The notes: a model not told the origin generated them from the sequence alone. Shown: positions 52,867-63,372, counted from the stretch's first letter. The stretch: 64,000 bases of DNA from Nostoc linckia NIES-25 (GCF_002368035.1 NZ_AP018222.1:2320471-2384470), one strand, 5' to 3'. Made by a program: numbers and translations.

Positions 52867-53721
52867 CTAAGGCAAGATAAACCCGTAAGTATTTTTGAAG
52901 ATATTCTGGGCAGTAGTACCACTTAAGTAAGTAGAAAAACTTTGTGCTGTCGATAAAACTGTAGTGTTGGCGAGTATACCCAGTGGATAGACAATCGGAT
53001 CGCTCTCTGTTGTTAAGGCAGTTTCTACGACTCTTACCTTGTTAGAAATGGCAGCATCAGTTTTGTAAACGGCACCTGCATCAATAGTTTTATTTACGCC
53101 ACCAACTACAAGAGTTTTATTTTCAACAGCAGTTAAGACATTACGCACATTGCTAGCAAGGTATGTCTTAGGACTAACAGTAGTGAAAATACCTCGGCTA
53201 GTTAGAACTTGTTTGGCATAATTTCCCGCTGGTACAAGTGGCGGAGTACCTGTATAGTCACCTATAGCAATCCCAGTAATGTTGGCGTTAGTCAAACCAT
53301 TGAAGCTAGTCAGAGCAGCACTACCAGCACTAACAGGAGGCGTTGTTGGGGCGATCAAAACTAGACGGTTTTTGACAATATTTTTACGGCTACCTGCAAC
53401 CAATTTACTTGGGGTTGCATTCTGCAAGACATCCATTTGGTCGGTGGCAGCAGAAATGAAAATATCTGCTGTTGCTCCTGCTTGTATTTGGCTCAGTAAA
53501 GTACCAGAAGCGCCAAAGGTATAGACGATATTGACACTTGGGTTAGCACTTTGGTACTGAGTCTTAATGTCATTGAGCGCGTTTGTTAAGCTGACAGCCG
53601 CAAACACTCTAAGTGTGGTTGTGGAGCTTGCTGGCGATAAATCGACAAACTGTAAGCCTATTACCAGCATCATGCTGGTAACTGCCGTAGCAATCCAAGC
53701 AATAAGTCTTCTTCTGTTCAT
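52867..53721 (-). CDS. modA: Molybdate-type ABC transporter substrate-binding protein
   Basis: 284 residues. Lipid-free N-terminal signal/TM (LIAWIATAVTSMMLVIGLQF), then ModA-like periplasmic binding protein II: VFAAVSLTNALNDI, YTFGASGTLLSQIQAGATAD, DIFISAATDQMD, IAIGDYTGTPPLVPAG, YKTDAAISNKVRVVE. Binds molybdate or tungstate (family knowledge). modB/modC are not next to it, so it is an orphan or serves a distant permease. Confidence 0.88.
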   Translation of the reverse strand: MNRRRLIAWIATAVTSMMLVIGLQFVDLSPASSTTTLRVFAAVSLTNALNDIKTQYQSANPSVNIVYTFGASGTLLSQIQAGATADIFISAATDQMDVLQNATPSKLVAGSRKNIVKNRLVLIAPTTPPVSAGSAALTSFNGLTNANITGIAIGDYTGTPPLVPAGNYAKQVLTSRGIFTTVSPKTYLASNVRNVLTAVENKTLVVGGVNKTIDAGAVYKTDAAISNKVRVVETALTTESDPIVYPLGILANTTVLSTAQSFSTYLSGTTAQNIFKNTYGFILP

Positions 53722-54982
53722 AAAGTCATAGTTTGAGATGAAATCCCATCACTCACGTAATCGATACCTGGAAACAAATAACCGTGCCGGAATCGCCCAA
53801 AGCGAATCCGACGATGGAAATTGATGATTTTCCAGTAGGTTTACCTAAACAGAGAGTAAAAAGGATAGAATGTAGAAATTCTACCAGTAAAGTAGGTATT
53901 TACCAAAATATTTGGTAAATAAACCATGACATTTAAAGTATGAGTTCGTAGTTTTCTCAGGTCATTTTTACCTAAAAAATCCTTAATATAGCAGTTGCCA
54001 GCTAGATTAGGACATAATTAACCCTGACACCAAGAGAGTTTTAAGCTTGTTGCCTGTTCTCTGCCATATATATAGATATAGATATAGTTTGTTTACCAAG
54101 CGCAGGCAGGTAGCTAATTAAATACCAACCAAACTATTTTTACTCTTCAGGTTGGTAATCTACTCTAGTAGTCTGCCAACCCAAAAATGCACTTGTGAGG
54201 GCTGGGGAAAGGGGAAAGGGAAAAGGGTAAGGGATTTAGACCCTTTCTCCCTTATCCACAGAGGGGGCCCCACCTTCCCCTTTCTTTCAAGGGCAGGTTT
54301 TTAGGCTTTCGATAAATAGTTGAGAATGTTCTCAATTATTGAACGTAGTTTTAAGTTCTCAGACAATGATTTTGGTTTTAAAATCCCAAAAATTTGTCTA
54401 ATCAAAAAAACCTGCCCCAGAAAGCCTTCCCCTTTAACCCGCTTGCGTTCGCTTGGCAAACTACTAGTTAGCAACAAACAAAGGAAATAATTGCGGTTTG
54501 CAGTTAAGAATGATTATTTGATAACTGGCGATCGCCCAACACATCAGAATTGAGTCAAAAGCAGATTTCAGGACTTATTTTGTGGATTACCCATAAACCA
54601 ATAAACTGACAAACTTTTCTTCTACTGGCTTTTTCTCTTACCAGTAGAAATATTACCCTCAGGGGTACTGTTATCACTTATTAGTTTGACATAAAGTAAA
54701 AGTATCTCAAAAGTGCATACAGTTGGACGCGAGAAAAGCTGCTTCTTCCTTTGCAGTCTGGATGTACAACCAGCGAGAAATAAGAAGATAAGATTAGTGC
54801 TGGCATAGTTTTTGATGCCAACATTATTGATATTTGTAGTCTTTCTCAAATTTTTAAACATGATTGCGATCGCATCTTCCAATCATGCGCGATTCAACTG
54901 TTGTTTCATTTCTCTACCTCATTTCCAGATCCGAAAGCAGTGAGGTAGTTTCTTCACCTGACAAATTAAGGTAAACCTAATT
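53722..54982. other. Long divergent intergenic region (modA / RTX gene 1)
   Basis: 1.26 kb. Contains A/T-rich DNA near modA, a GGGGAAAGGGGAAAGG.../CCTTCCCCTTTC element (about 54200-54290), and, from ~54652 on, the leader region shared with RTX gene 2. The 86-residue minus frame at 54622-54882 overlaps this conserved leader and is not a credible gene. Confidence 0.6.
54654..54667. promoter_or_regulatory. Palindromic operator-like site, RTX gene 1 leader
   Basis: TACCC-TCAG-GGGTA. The matching site in the RTX gene 2 leader (56671-56688) is AGTACCC-TTAG-GGGTACT. It is followed by TTTGACATAAAGTAAAA, promoter-like. Position and conservation make it the best regulatory candidate of this pair. Confidence 0.55.
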
Positions 54983-56470
54983 ATGGCAACTATTAACGGT
55001 ACTAATTTCAATGACAATCTCGTTGGTGTCTTTGATTTTCCTTTTTTGTTCATTGATTTTGCTGATGTCATCAATGGATTTAATGGTAACGACCGTCTCA
55101 CAGGCCTTGGTACCAACGATACCCTCAACGGAGGCAATGGCAACGATACCCTCGATGGGGGCGGGGGTGCTGACAGAATGGATGGTGGCGACAATAATGA
55201 CCTTTACATCGTAAACAACACCGGCGATATTGCTACAGAAGTATTTGGTGATGCTTTGGGGGGTATAGACACCGTACAGGCTTCAGTGAGCTACACCTTG
55301 AGCGCTAACCTGGAAAACCTAACTTTAACTGGGTCTGGATCGATTAACGGCACAGGTAACGCTAGAGGCAACGTCATTACCGGTAACAGTGGTAATAATA
55401 GCCTCTCTGGGTTAGGTGGTAACGATACTATCTTTGGTGGAAATGGCAACGACACCGTAAATGGAGGCACAGGTGCTGACAGACTAGACGGTGGTGATAA
55501 CAATGACCTCTACATCGTAGACAACGTTGGAGATATCGCTAGCGAAGTATTTGGTGATGCTTTGGGTGGTATAGACACTGTGCAGGCTTCAGTGAGCTAC
55601 ACCTTGAGCGCTAACCTAGAAAATCTAACTTTGACAGGCTCATCAGCAATTAACGGCACAGGTAATGCTAAAAACAACGTTATCAACGGTAACAGTGCTG
55701 GTAATAGCCTCTCTGGTTTGGATGGTAACGACACTATCAATGGTGGTGGTGGGTCTGACTCAACCAATGGAGGCAGCGGCAACGATCGCATTATTGATAG
55801 CGACTTTGTAAACTTCGATTTCCATAATGGTGGAGCTGGTGTTGACACAATTGATTATTCAGGTGTCGAATTCGGTTCAGCAGTCGTCATTAACTTAGCT
55901 ACAGGCTTGACCACCGTTAATATTGTTGGTGGTAATAGTGAAACCATCCTCAACTTTGAGAATGTTGAGGGTAGCCAAGGTGGTGAAACGATTATTGGTT
56001 CCTCCGGCAACAACGTTCTCAATGGTAATGGCGGCAACGATACCCTTAGAGGCGAGAATGGCAACGATACTATCAGAGGTGGTGCTGGCGACGATCGCAT
56101 CACTGGTGGTAATGGAACTGATGTTCTCATTGGAGGGATAGGTAACGATGTTTTCAATTACGACTCAGTTTCAGAAAGTCAACCTGGTCTGTTGCGCGAT
56201 GTCATCAATGACTTCGTTGGCAACGGTTTTGGATTAGGCGATCGAATCGATTTATCTGACATTGACGCTAACCCATTTTTAGCAGGCAACCAAGCCTTCA
56301 GTTTCATTGGAGCTGGAGCATTCACCACAGCCGGTCAACTCCGTTATTCAGGAGGCATTCTTCGAGGTAACACCGATTTTGATGCTGCTGCTGAATTTGA
56401 AATTCAGATCGCAGGCTCGCCAGGACTATTTGTAGTGGCAGGAAATCCTGGAAGCGACATTATCCTTTAA
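54983..56470 (+). CDS. RTX calcium-binding protein 1 (serralysin-like C-terminus)
   Basis: 495 residues. Short unique start (MATINGTNFNDNLVGVFDFP), RTX nonapeptides (GGxGNDTL) alternating with two 102-residue modules containing ADRMDGGDNNDLYIV and ANLENLTLTGSG, a central segment (VDTIDYSGVEFGSAVVINLA), further RTX, and a C-terminal serralysin-type domain (ASxFxYDS-like FNYDSVSESQ..., GDRIDLSDIDANP, EFEIQIAG) ending GSDIIL. No N-terminal signal: type I secretion expected (family knowledge). Shares leader, modules and terminator style with RTX gene 2. Confidence 0.9.
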   Translation: MATINGTNFNDNLVGVFDFPFLFIDFADVINGFNGNDRLTGLGTNDTLNGGNGNDTLDGGGGADRMDGGDNNDLYIVNNTGDIATEVFGDALGGIDTVQASVSYTLSANLENLTLTGSGSINGTGNARGNVITGNSGNNSLSGLGGNDTIFGGNGNDTVNGGTGADRLDGGDNNDLYIVDNVGDIASEVFGDALGGIDTVQASVSYTLSANLENLTLTGSSAINGTGNAKNNVINGNSAGNSLSGLDGNDTINGGGGSDSTNGGSGNDRIIDSDFVNFDFHNGGAGVDTIDYSGVEFGSAVVINLATGLTTVNIVGGNSETILNFENVEGSQGGETIIGSSGNNVLNGNGGNDTLRGENGNDTIRGGAGDDRITGGNGTDVLIGGIGNDVFNYDSVSESQPGLLRDVINDFVGNGFGLGDRIDLSDIDANPFLAGNQAFSFIGAGAFTTAGQLRYSGGILRGNTDFDAAAEFEIQIAGSPGLFVVAGNPGSDIIL

Positions 56471-56497
56471 TAAAGTAGAAAAAATTGAATAGTCGGG

Positions 56498-56523
56498 GGG
56501 AGAGGTGATGCCTCTCCCTTTTT
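56498..56523 (+). terminator. Intrinsic terminator after RTX gene 1
   Basis: GGGAGAGG-TGATG-CCTCTCCC followed by TTTTT; perfect 8-bp stem, 27 bp after the stop. Confidence 0.9.
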
Positions 56524-56670
56524 GTTTCGATAGATTTATGTAGTTAAGCGTATTAGCTAGTACATCGCTGTGTAAATAGAGCAAGCACTTAAAAACCCTA
56601 AAAAGCGCATTCGATAACACTTATGACTTCGCTTAGTGCTATTTCTTAGTTTTGTATCAGAGCTAAAAAA

Positions 56671-56688
56671 AGTACCCTTAGGGGTACT
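56671..56688. promoter_or_regulatory. Palindromic operator-like site, RTX gene 2 leader
   Basis: AGTACCC-TTAG-GGGTACT, 7-bp arms. Counterpart of 54654-54667. It is ~680 bp before the RTX 2 start because of extra sequence inserted in this leader. Confidence 0.55.
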
Positions 56689-56949
56689 ATTATTACCTTT
56701 TTATTTTGATATACAGTAAAAACATTCCCAAACAACCACAGTTGAGACGAAAGAATCTCCTTGTTCCTTAGGAAGCCTAGTTTTACAACTAGCAAAGATA
56801 TGAGGGCACAAGGATACAGCATCACTCATGACATAATTTTTGGCGTTGCTGATTGAAAGTGTAAGTTTACCTCATCCTAAGGTAAGGTAGCCCAATCATG
56901 CAGCCTCTGTTTTAACAGGTTTCTATCATTAGCAAGTCCTCAAGTATAT

Positions 56950-57117
56950 GGGGCTGCGGTTAGTAACTGTATCTAACGTCCTTTTAGTTTCCATGAAAGA
57001 ATGACTGCCTTCGTCAAGGCTCAAGTAGTGCTCATGTGGTGGGGGCTGCGGTTAGTAACTGTATCTAACGTCCTTTTTAGTTTCCATGAAAGAATGACTG
57101 CCTTCGCCAAGGCTCAA
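56950..57117. repeat. Two 75/76-bp direct repeats, 92-bp period, in RTX 2 leader
   Basis: Copy 1 56950-57024, copy 2 57042-57117, differing by one added T and one C/T. Each contains a GTTAG/CTAAC small hairpin and a GCCTTCGYCAAGGC hairpin. Not present in the RTX gene 1 leader. Confidence 0.9.
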
Positions 57118-57351
57118 ACAATTGTTGTTTCCTGATATCGAAAATGCCAATTCATGCTTTCGATTCAGCAAGCAAAATTTTTGATGCCACCATCGTTGAT
57201 ATGTGCAGTAGTTCTTAAATCTTCAGACTTGAGTGCGATCGCTATTCCAACCATGTCTGATTCAACTATTTTTGATTTCTCCACCTCATTTCCCCATTAG
57301 GAAGTAGTCCGATAGTTCTTTACCTAACAAATTCAAGGATAAATCTAAATT

Positions 57352-60324
57352 ATGGCAACCATTGACGGTAGTAACTTCAACGACAATCTCGTTGGTATAT
57401 TTGACTTTCCTTTTTTCGGTATTGATTTGGCTGATGTCATCAACGGATTTGATGGTAACGACAGTCTTACTGGCCTTGGTACCAACGATACCCTCAATGG
57501 AGGCAATGGCAACGACACCCTCAATGGAGGTGCAGGCGCTGACAGAATGGACGGTGGTGACAACGATGACCTCTACATCGTAGACAACGTTGGCGATATC
57601 GCTACAGAAGTATTTGGTGATGCTTTGGGCGGTGTGGACACTGTACAGTCGTCAGTCAGCTACACCTTAAGTAGTAATCTGGAAAACCTGACTTTGACAG
57701 GGTTTACATCAATTAGCGGCACAGGTAACTTCCGGAACAACGTTATTAACGGTAACAGTGGCAATAATGCCCTCTTTGGGTTGGATGGTAACGACACAAT
57801 TTTTGGTGGGAATGGCAACGATACTGTAAATGGTGGTGCAGGTGCTGACAGACTAGACGGTGGTGACAACGATGACCTCTATATCGTAGATAACGTTGGA
57901 GATATCGCTACAGAAGTATTTGGTGATGCTTTGGGCGGTGTGGACACTGTAGAGGCTTCAGTAACATACACCTTAAGTAGTAATCTGGAAAACCTGACTT
58001 TAACAGGGTTTGCAGCAATTAATGGCACAGGTAACTTCCGAAACAACGTTATTAACGGCAACAGTGGCAATAATGCCCTCTTTGGGTTGGATGGTAACGA
58101 CACAATTTTTGGTGGGAATGGCAACGATACTGTAAATGGTGGCGCAGGTGCTGACAAACTAGACGGTGGTGACAACGATGACCTCTACATCGTAGATAAC
58201 GTTGGAGATATCGCTAGCGAGGTATTTGGTGATGCTTTGGGCGGTGTTGACACTGTACAGGCTTCAGTCAGCTACACCTTGAGCGATAACCTGGAAAACC
58301 TGACTTTGACAGGGTTTGCAGCAATTAACGGCACAGGTAATGCTAGGGGTAACGTAATCATCGGTAATGGTGCTAATAATAGCCTCTTTGGATTGGGTGG
58401 TAACGATAGTATTAATGGTGGTGGTGGCAACGACAACATCAATGGCGGCGACGGTAACGACACCGTAAATGGTGCTGCTGGTGCTGACTTCCTAGACGGT
58501 GGTGACAATGATGACCTCTACATCGTAGACAACGTTGGAGATATTGCTAGCGAAGTATTTGGTGATGCTTTGGGCGGTGTTGACACTGTACAGTCTTCAG
58601 TCACCTACACCTTGAGCGGTAACCTGGAAAACCTGACTTTAACAGGATCTGGAGCAATTAACGGCACAGGCAATGCTAGGGGCAACGCCATCAACGGCAA
58701 CAGTGCGAACAATAGACTATCTGGATTAGCCGGCAACGATACTATCTTGGGTGGATTGGGTAACGATACCGTCGATGGAGGCACAGGTGCTGACTCCCTA
58801 GATGGTGGCGACAATAATGATCTCTACATCGTAGACAACGTTGGAGATATCGCTAGCGAAGTATTTGGTGATGCTTTGGGCGGTGTTGACACTGTACAGT
58901 CTTCAGTCACCTACACCTTGAGCGATAACCTGGAAAACCTGACTTTAACAGGGTCTGGAGCTATTAACGGCACAGGTAATTTCCGCGGCAACGTCATCAA
59001 CGGCAACAGTGGCAATAACATACTCTCTGGTTTGGATGGCAACGATACTATCAATGGTGGTGGTGGCAATGACACCCTCAATGGAGGCAATGGTGCTGAC
59101 ACATTCATAGGCAGTCAAGGTAACGATTCCTTATTGGGTGGAGATGGCTTTGATACCGCAGACTACAGCCAGTTAGGTCAAATCACCTTGTCAGGAGTCG
59201 GAACCGTTCAAAAAGCTGGGGGATTGGGACAAGACCTACTGTTTAAAGTCGAAAGGGTTATTGCCAATGCGAGTGCTGCTAATAACACCATAGATGCATC
59301 CGCATCTTTGCCTGGGGTATTTATTAACGTTAACTTGCAAACTCAAAGTTTATCAGCTAACAACGTTCCTGGTTTGGGAGTATTGTCATTTACTGCGGTC
59401 AACTTTGATAATGTCATCGGTACAAATGCAAATGACAGTATTATTGGCGACGGCCAAGGTAACCAATTATCTGGTGGTAATGGCAACGATACTATCAATG
59501 GTGGTGGTGGCAATGACGCCCTCAATGGAGGCAGTGGTGCTGACACATTCATAGGCAGTCAAGGTAACGACAACATTAATGGTGGAGATGGCATTGATAC
59601 GGCAGACTACAGCCAGTTAGGCCAAATCACTTTGTCAGGTGTTGGAACCGTTCAAAAAGCTGGAGGATTAGGGCAAGACCAACTGTTTAAAGTCGAAAAG
59701 GTGATTGCAAATGCGAGTGCTGCTAATAACACCATAGATGCATCCGCATCTTTGCCTGGGGTATTTATTAACGTTAACTTGCAAACTCAAAGTTTATCTG
59801 CTAATAACGTTCCTGGTTTGGGAGTATTGTCATTTACTGCGACCAATTTTGATAATGTCATCGGTACAAATGCAAATGACAGCATTATTGGCGACGGTCA
59901 AGGTAACCAATTATCTGGTGGTAATGGCAACGATAACATTAATTGTGGTGCTGGCAACGATACCATTACTGGTGGTAATGGAACCGATCTTCTCACTGGT
60001 GGTTTAGGTAACGATATTTTCGATTTCAACTCACTTGCTGAGAGTCAGCCTGGTGGGTTCCGAGATGTCATCAATGACTTCGTTGGCAATGGTCTTGCAT
60101 TAGGCGATCGCATCGATCTATCAACCATAGATGCTAACCCATTTTTAGCAGGCAACCAAGCTTTCAGTTTCATTGGGGCTAACCTATTCACCGCAGTCGG
60201 CCAAGTCAGTTATATCGGTGGCATTCTTCGAGCTAACACCGATGTGGTTTTCGGCTTAGAATCTGAGTTCGAGATTCAGCTTGCAGGTGCGCCAGGACTA
60301 GTGGCAAGTGACATTATCCTTTAA
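57352..60324 (+). CDS. RTX calcium-binding protein 2 (990 residues, modular)
   Basis: Same start (MATIDGSNFNDNLVGIFDFP) and same C-terminal serralysin-like domain as RTX gene 1. Five modules of 102 residues (306 bp; one 111 residues because of extra nonapeptides), each with ADRLDGGDNDDLYIVDNVGD..., then two 148-residue modules (DTADYSQLGQITLSGVGTVQ, VIANASAANNTIDASASLPG; starts near 59161 and 59605). C-terminus ends ASDIIL. Likely a Ca-loaded extracellular protein exported by a type I system not in the window. High DNA identity between modules indicates recent internal duplication. Confidence 0.92.
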   Translation: MATIDGSNFNDNLVGIFDFPFFGIDLADVINGFDGNDSLTGLGTNDTLNGGNGNDTLNGGAGADRMDGGDNDDLYIVDNVGDIATEVFGDALGGVDTVQSSVSYTLSSNLENLTLTGFTSISGTGNFRNNVINGNSGNNALFGLDGNDTIFGGNGNDTVNGGAGADRLDGGDNDDLYIVDNVGDIATEVFGDALGGVDTVEASVTYTLSSNLENLTLTGFAAINGTGNFRNNVINGNSGNNALFGLDGNDTIFGGNGNDTVNGGAGADKLDGGDNDDLYIVDNVGDIASEVFGDALGGVDTVQASVSYTLSDNLENLTLTGFAAINGTGNARGNVIIGNGANNSLFGLGGNDSINGGGGNDNINGGDGNDTVNGAAGADFLDGGDNDDLYIVDNVGDIASEVFGDALGGVDTVQSSVTYTLSGNLENLTLTGSGAINGTGNARGNAINGNSANNRLSGLAGNDTILGGLGNDTVDGGTGADSLDGGDNNDLYIVDNVGDIASEVFGDALGGVDTVQSSVTYTLSDNLENLTLTGSGAINGTGNFRGNVINGNSGNNILSGLDGNDTINGGGGNDTLNGGNGADTFIGSQGNDSLLGGDGFDTADYSQLGQITLSGVGTVQKAGGLGQDLLFKVERVIANASAANNTIDASASLPGVFINVNLQTQSLSANNVPGLGVLSFTAVNFDNVIGTNANDSIIGDGQGNQLSGGNGNDTINGGGGNDALNGGSGADTFIGSQGNDNINGGDGIDTADYSQLGQITLSGVGTVQKAGGLGQDQLFKVEKVIANASAANNTIDASASLPGVFINVNLQTQSLSANNVPGLGVLSFTATNFDNVIGTNANDSIIGDGQGNQLSGGNGNDNINCGAGNDTITGGNGTDLLTGGLGNDIFDFNSLAESQPGGFRDVINDFVGNGLALGDRIDLSTIDANPFLAGNQAFSFIGANLFTAVGQVSYIGGILRANTDVVFGLESEFEIQLAGAPGLVASDIIL

Positions 60325-60351
60325 TTTAGTAAAAATAATTGAATAGTCGGG

Positions 60352-60385
60352 GGGAGAGACAGCTTAGCCGATCTCTCCCTTTTTT
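60352..60385 (+). terminator. Intrinsic terminator after RTX gene 2
   Basis: GGGAGAGA/TCTCTCCC stem followed by TTTTTT. Preceded by GAATAGTCGGGGGG exactly as after RTX gene 1, so the terminator region is part of the duplication. Confidence 0.9.
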
Positions 60386-60522
60386 AATGTTCCCTACTCC
60401 GCACTCGACACTTTCGCGATGAAACATCAAGAATTACTCAAGAAAAGATCGCGCATCCCAGGCATGAGAAAATCAGGTAATATAATCGCGACAGTTGCGA
60501 TGATGGCACACAAGGAAAAAAG

Positions 60523-62208
60523 ATGTCGGAGAATTTGAGAAGCCAAATTGTCACCAAAGGGGTGCAGCGATCGCCTAATCGAGCTATGCTGCGTGCAGTT
60601 GGTTTTAAAGATGAGGATTTCAACAAAGCCATTGTGGGCATTGCCAATGGTTATAGTACTATCACTCCCTGTAATATGGGAATCAATATACTCGCACAAC
60701 GGGCAGAAGTTGGGATTAAAGCTGCCGGAGCGATGCCGCAATTGTTCGGGACGATTACCATTAGTGATGGGATTTCAATGGGAACTGAAGGGATGAAATA
60801 TTCCCTAGTATCGCGGGAAGTTATTGCTGATTCCATTGAAACCGCCTGCACGGGACAAAGTATGGATGGCGTACTGGCGATTGGTGGTTGTGATAAAAAT
60901 ATGCCAGGGGCGATGCTGGCGATGGCGCGGATGAATATTCCGGCTATCTTTGTTTATGGTGGCACCATCAAACCCGGTCACTACAACGGACAGGATTTAA
61001 CGGTTGTTAGTTCTTTTGAAGCCGTTGGTCAATACAGTGCTGGGAAAATTGACGAAAAGGAATTATTAGAAGTTGAAAGTCGGGCTTGTCCTGGCGCTGG
61101 TTCCTGCGGTGGCATGTACACGGCTAATACCATGTCTTCTGCTTTCGAGGCGCTGGGTATGAGTTTGCCCTATTCCTCCACAATGGCAGCGGAAGATGCT
61201 GAAAAAGCCGACAGTACAGAAAAATCGGCATTTGTTTTAGTCGAAGCCATCAAAAAACAAATCTTACCCCGACAAATTATCACCCGCAAATCTATAGAGA
61301 ACGCTATTTCTGTAATTATGGCGGTGGGTGGTTCCACAAATGCAGTGTTGCATTTCTTGGCGATCGCTCGTGCCGCAGAAGTAGAGTTAACTATAGACGA
61401 CTTTGAAACTATTCGCGGTCGCGTCCCCGTTTTGTGCGATTTAAAACCAAGTGGTAAATATGTAGCTACAGACTTGCACAAAGCTGGAGGCATTCCCCAA
61501 GTCATGAAAATGCTACTTGTCCACGATTTACTGCATGGGGATTGCTTGACAATCAGCGGGCAAACCATTGCAGAGATATTAGCAGATATCCCAGAAGAAC
61601 CCTCTGCCAGCCAAGATGTAATTCGTCCGTGGAATAACCCGATGTATGCCCAAGGACATTTAGCTATTCTCAGAGGCAATCTGGCAACTGAAGGAGCTGT
61701 AGCTAAAATTACCGGGGTGAAAAAACCAGTAATCACCGGGCCTGCACGGGTATTTGAATCGGAAGAAGCTTCTTTAGATGCGATTTTGGCGGGGAAGATT
61801 CAGGCAGGGGATATTTTAGTTATTCGCTACGAAGGGCCTAAGGGCGGCCCTGGAATGCGAGAAATGTTGGCTCCCACCTCCGCAATTATTGGTGCTGGCT
61901 TGGGCGATGCCGTGGGATTAATTACCGACGGGCGCTTCTCTGGCGGTACTTATGGGATGGTGGTTGGTCACGTTGCACCAGAAGCAGCTGTTGGAGGAGC
62001 GATCGCTCTTGTTGAAGAAGGCGATAGCATTACCATTGATGCACCTGCTCGTTTATTGCAATTAAATATCTCCGATGAAGAATTAGCTCGTCGCCGTGCT
62101 AACTGGCAACCTCCTGCACCACGTTACACTAAAGGCGTGTTGGCGAAATACGCCAAGTTGGTATCTTCTAGTAGTGTTGGTGCAGTCACGGATTTAGATT
62201 TATTTTGA
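60523..62208 (+). CDS. ilvD: Dihydroxy-acid dehydratase
   Basis: 561 residues, full length. Fe-S dehydratase of branched-chain amino acid synthesis (dihydroxyisovalerate to ketoisovalerate). Cluster cysteines at CNMGIN, GGCDKNMPG and GAGSCGGMYTANTM; C-terminal signatures GPKGGPGMREML and GRFSGGTYGMVVGHVAPEA. ATG at 60523 preceded by AAGGAAAAAAG. Cytoplasmic; single gene. Confidence 0.97.
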   Translation: MSENLRSQIVTKGVQRSPNRAMLRAVGFKDEDFNKAIVGIANGYSTITPCNMGINILAQRAEVGIKAAGAMPQLFGTITISDGISMGTEGMKYSLVSREVIADSIETACTGQSMDGVLAIGGCDKNMPGAMLAMARMNIPAIFVYGGTIKPGHYNGQDLTVVSSFEAVGQYSAGKIDEKELLEVESRACPGAGSCGGMYTANTMSSAFEALGMSLPYSSTMAAEDAEKADSTEKSAFVLVEAIKKQILPRQIITRKSIENAISVIMAVGGSTNAVLHFLAIARAAEVELTIDDFETIRGRVPVLCDLKPSGKYVATDLHKAGGIPQVMKMLLVHDLLHGDCLTISGQTIAEILADIPEEPSASQDVIRPWNNPMYAQGHLAILRGNLATEGAVAKITGVKKPVITGPARVFESEEASLDAILAGKIQAGDILVIRYEGPKGGPGMREMLAPTSAIIGAGLGDAVGLITDGRFSGGTYGMVVGHVAPEAAVGGAIALVEEGDSITIDAPARLLQLNISDEELARRRANWQPPAPRYTKGVLAKYAKLVSSSSVGAVTDLDLF

Positions 62209-63372
62209 AGTGGAGATTTGGCACTGATAAATTAAAAAACATCTCAACTGCATAATCAGATTAAATCAAACTCTTGTCGGGTGGGTTGAAAAGCCCGCCC
62301 CAATTATGCAATTAAAATGTGCTGTATTTTATCATATCCTGTTGAACGGGTAGATCCAATTTGCTAAGATTATTGATAATTTAAAATTCTCCCAATATTC
62401 GCTTAACCAACGAAATCTAACCGACGCAAATTTATTTTTACTGCTTAACTCAACCGTATTGGAATCTAGCCGCTCTGACAGTTTATAGAACTGACGAACT
62501 CAGATCTTTAACGCATTAAAATTTAAAGCTTTGATAAATTTTCTGCATTTTAAGGCTGACTTATAGGGGTATAAAACCTTATAAATAAAAAAATATCCCA
62601 TTGCTTTTAGAGCATGGAAGCAAGTAGCACAGCCAAACCAAGTCGTTTTGATACCAAAAATTGGATAATTTATTTTTTGCAATTGGGTGAGTTTAGGCTT
62701 TAGTTAGTAAGCTTTTATGAGTTAGGATAACTAAAGTGTAAGTAATATACTTAAATTAGCTGAGTAAAAAATCACTTTATGTTATATATTTAACCTTGTA
62801 CTTTATTGATGATAGTTTGATACCTGTCAAATTTGGAGTTTCTAATTCCGCTCAGAAAAAATTAGTTGATTAAATCCACGATCGTAATGGGGTATTGTTA
62901 GGAACTATGTCTTTAAGGCACTTGTCAAGAAGAATGCCCAAGCAAATCGAGAATATTATTGTTCGTCAAGAATATTTCTGGCACCTTCGCCCCAAGGTGG
63001 AAGCAATAGACCTCTTGCATAAATCGAAAATAAGAACCCCACCCCCGCCAAAGCTACGCTTTGTCTCCCCTCCCCAAAAAGCATCGGGGAGGGGTTGGGG
63101 GTGGGGTGTTAGAGACTTTTGCACTCTTACTCCATGAGTTGCACGCACAAGGAACAATGAAAATATCTTGGTTTTCCCAGTCCCCAGTCCCCAGTCCCTA
63201 TTTTCAAGGCAGGTCTAATGTTTAGGTATTTTTTGATGTAATTTATCTAACAACTCTTGTGTGAAACCATGTAATTTATTGCAGTAACAGTTTTTTGTTC
63301 GCAAAAATCACAACCATAATTGTGGCTATATCAGTACAAGCATAAGGAATTAATTTTTTAGAGACTTAACCA
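62209..63372. other. Long intergenic region with composite repeat
   Basis: 1.16 kb. First 700 bp are A/T-rich with no visible gene. A plus-strand frame from 62907 (MSLRHLSRRMPKQIENIIVR...) is coding-like for ~35 residues but runs into the repeat at 63017, so it could be a decayed gene end. Composite repeat at 63015-63218. Confidence 0.55.
63015..63218. repeat. Composite dispersed repeat, copy 2 (Y then inverted X)
   Basis: Block Y from GCATAAATCGAAAATAAGAA (63017) to about 63126, then block X in reverse complement (TTGCACTCTTAC ... GGCAGGTCTA, about 63119-63218), with an STRR run (CCCAGTCCCCAGTCCCC) at 63177-63198. In copy 1 (40460-40670) X precedes Y in the other orientation. Confidence 0.8.

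Larger units (their letters stand above)
56471..57351. other. Intergenic region: terminator, operator-like site, direct repeats
   Basis: 881 bp. Terminator at 56498-56523, palindrome 56671-56688, 92-bp-period direct repeat (56950-57117), then the leader block (57176-57351) that matches 54806-54982. No gene seen. Confidence 0.65.

Noticed and set aside
54622..54882. 86-residue minus-strand ORF upstream of RTX gene 1
   Set aside because: Overlaps the leader shared with RTX gene 2, where the frame is not conserved.
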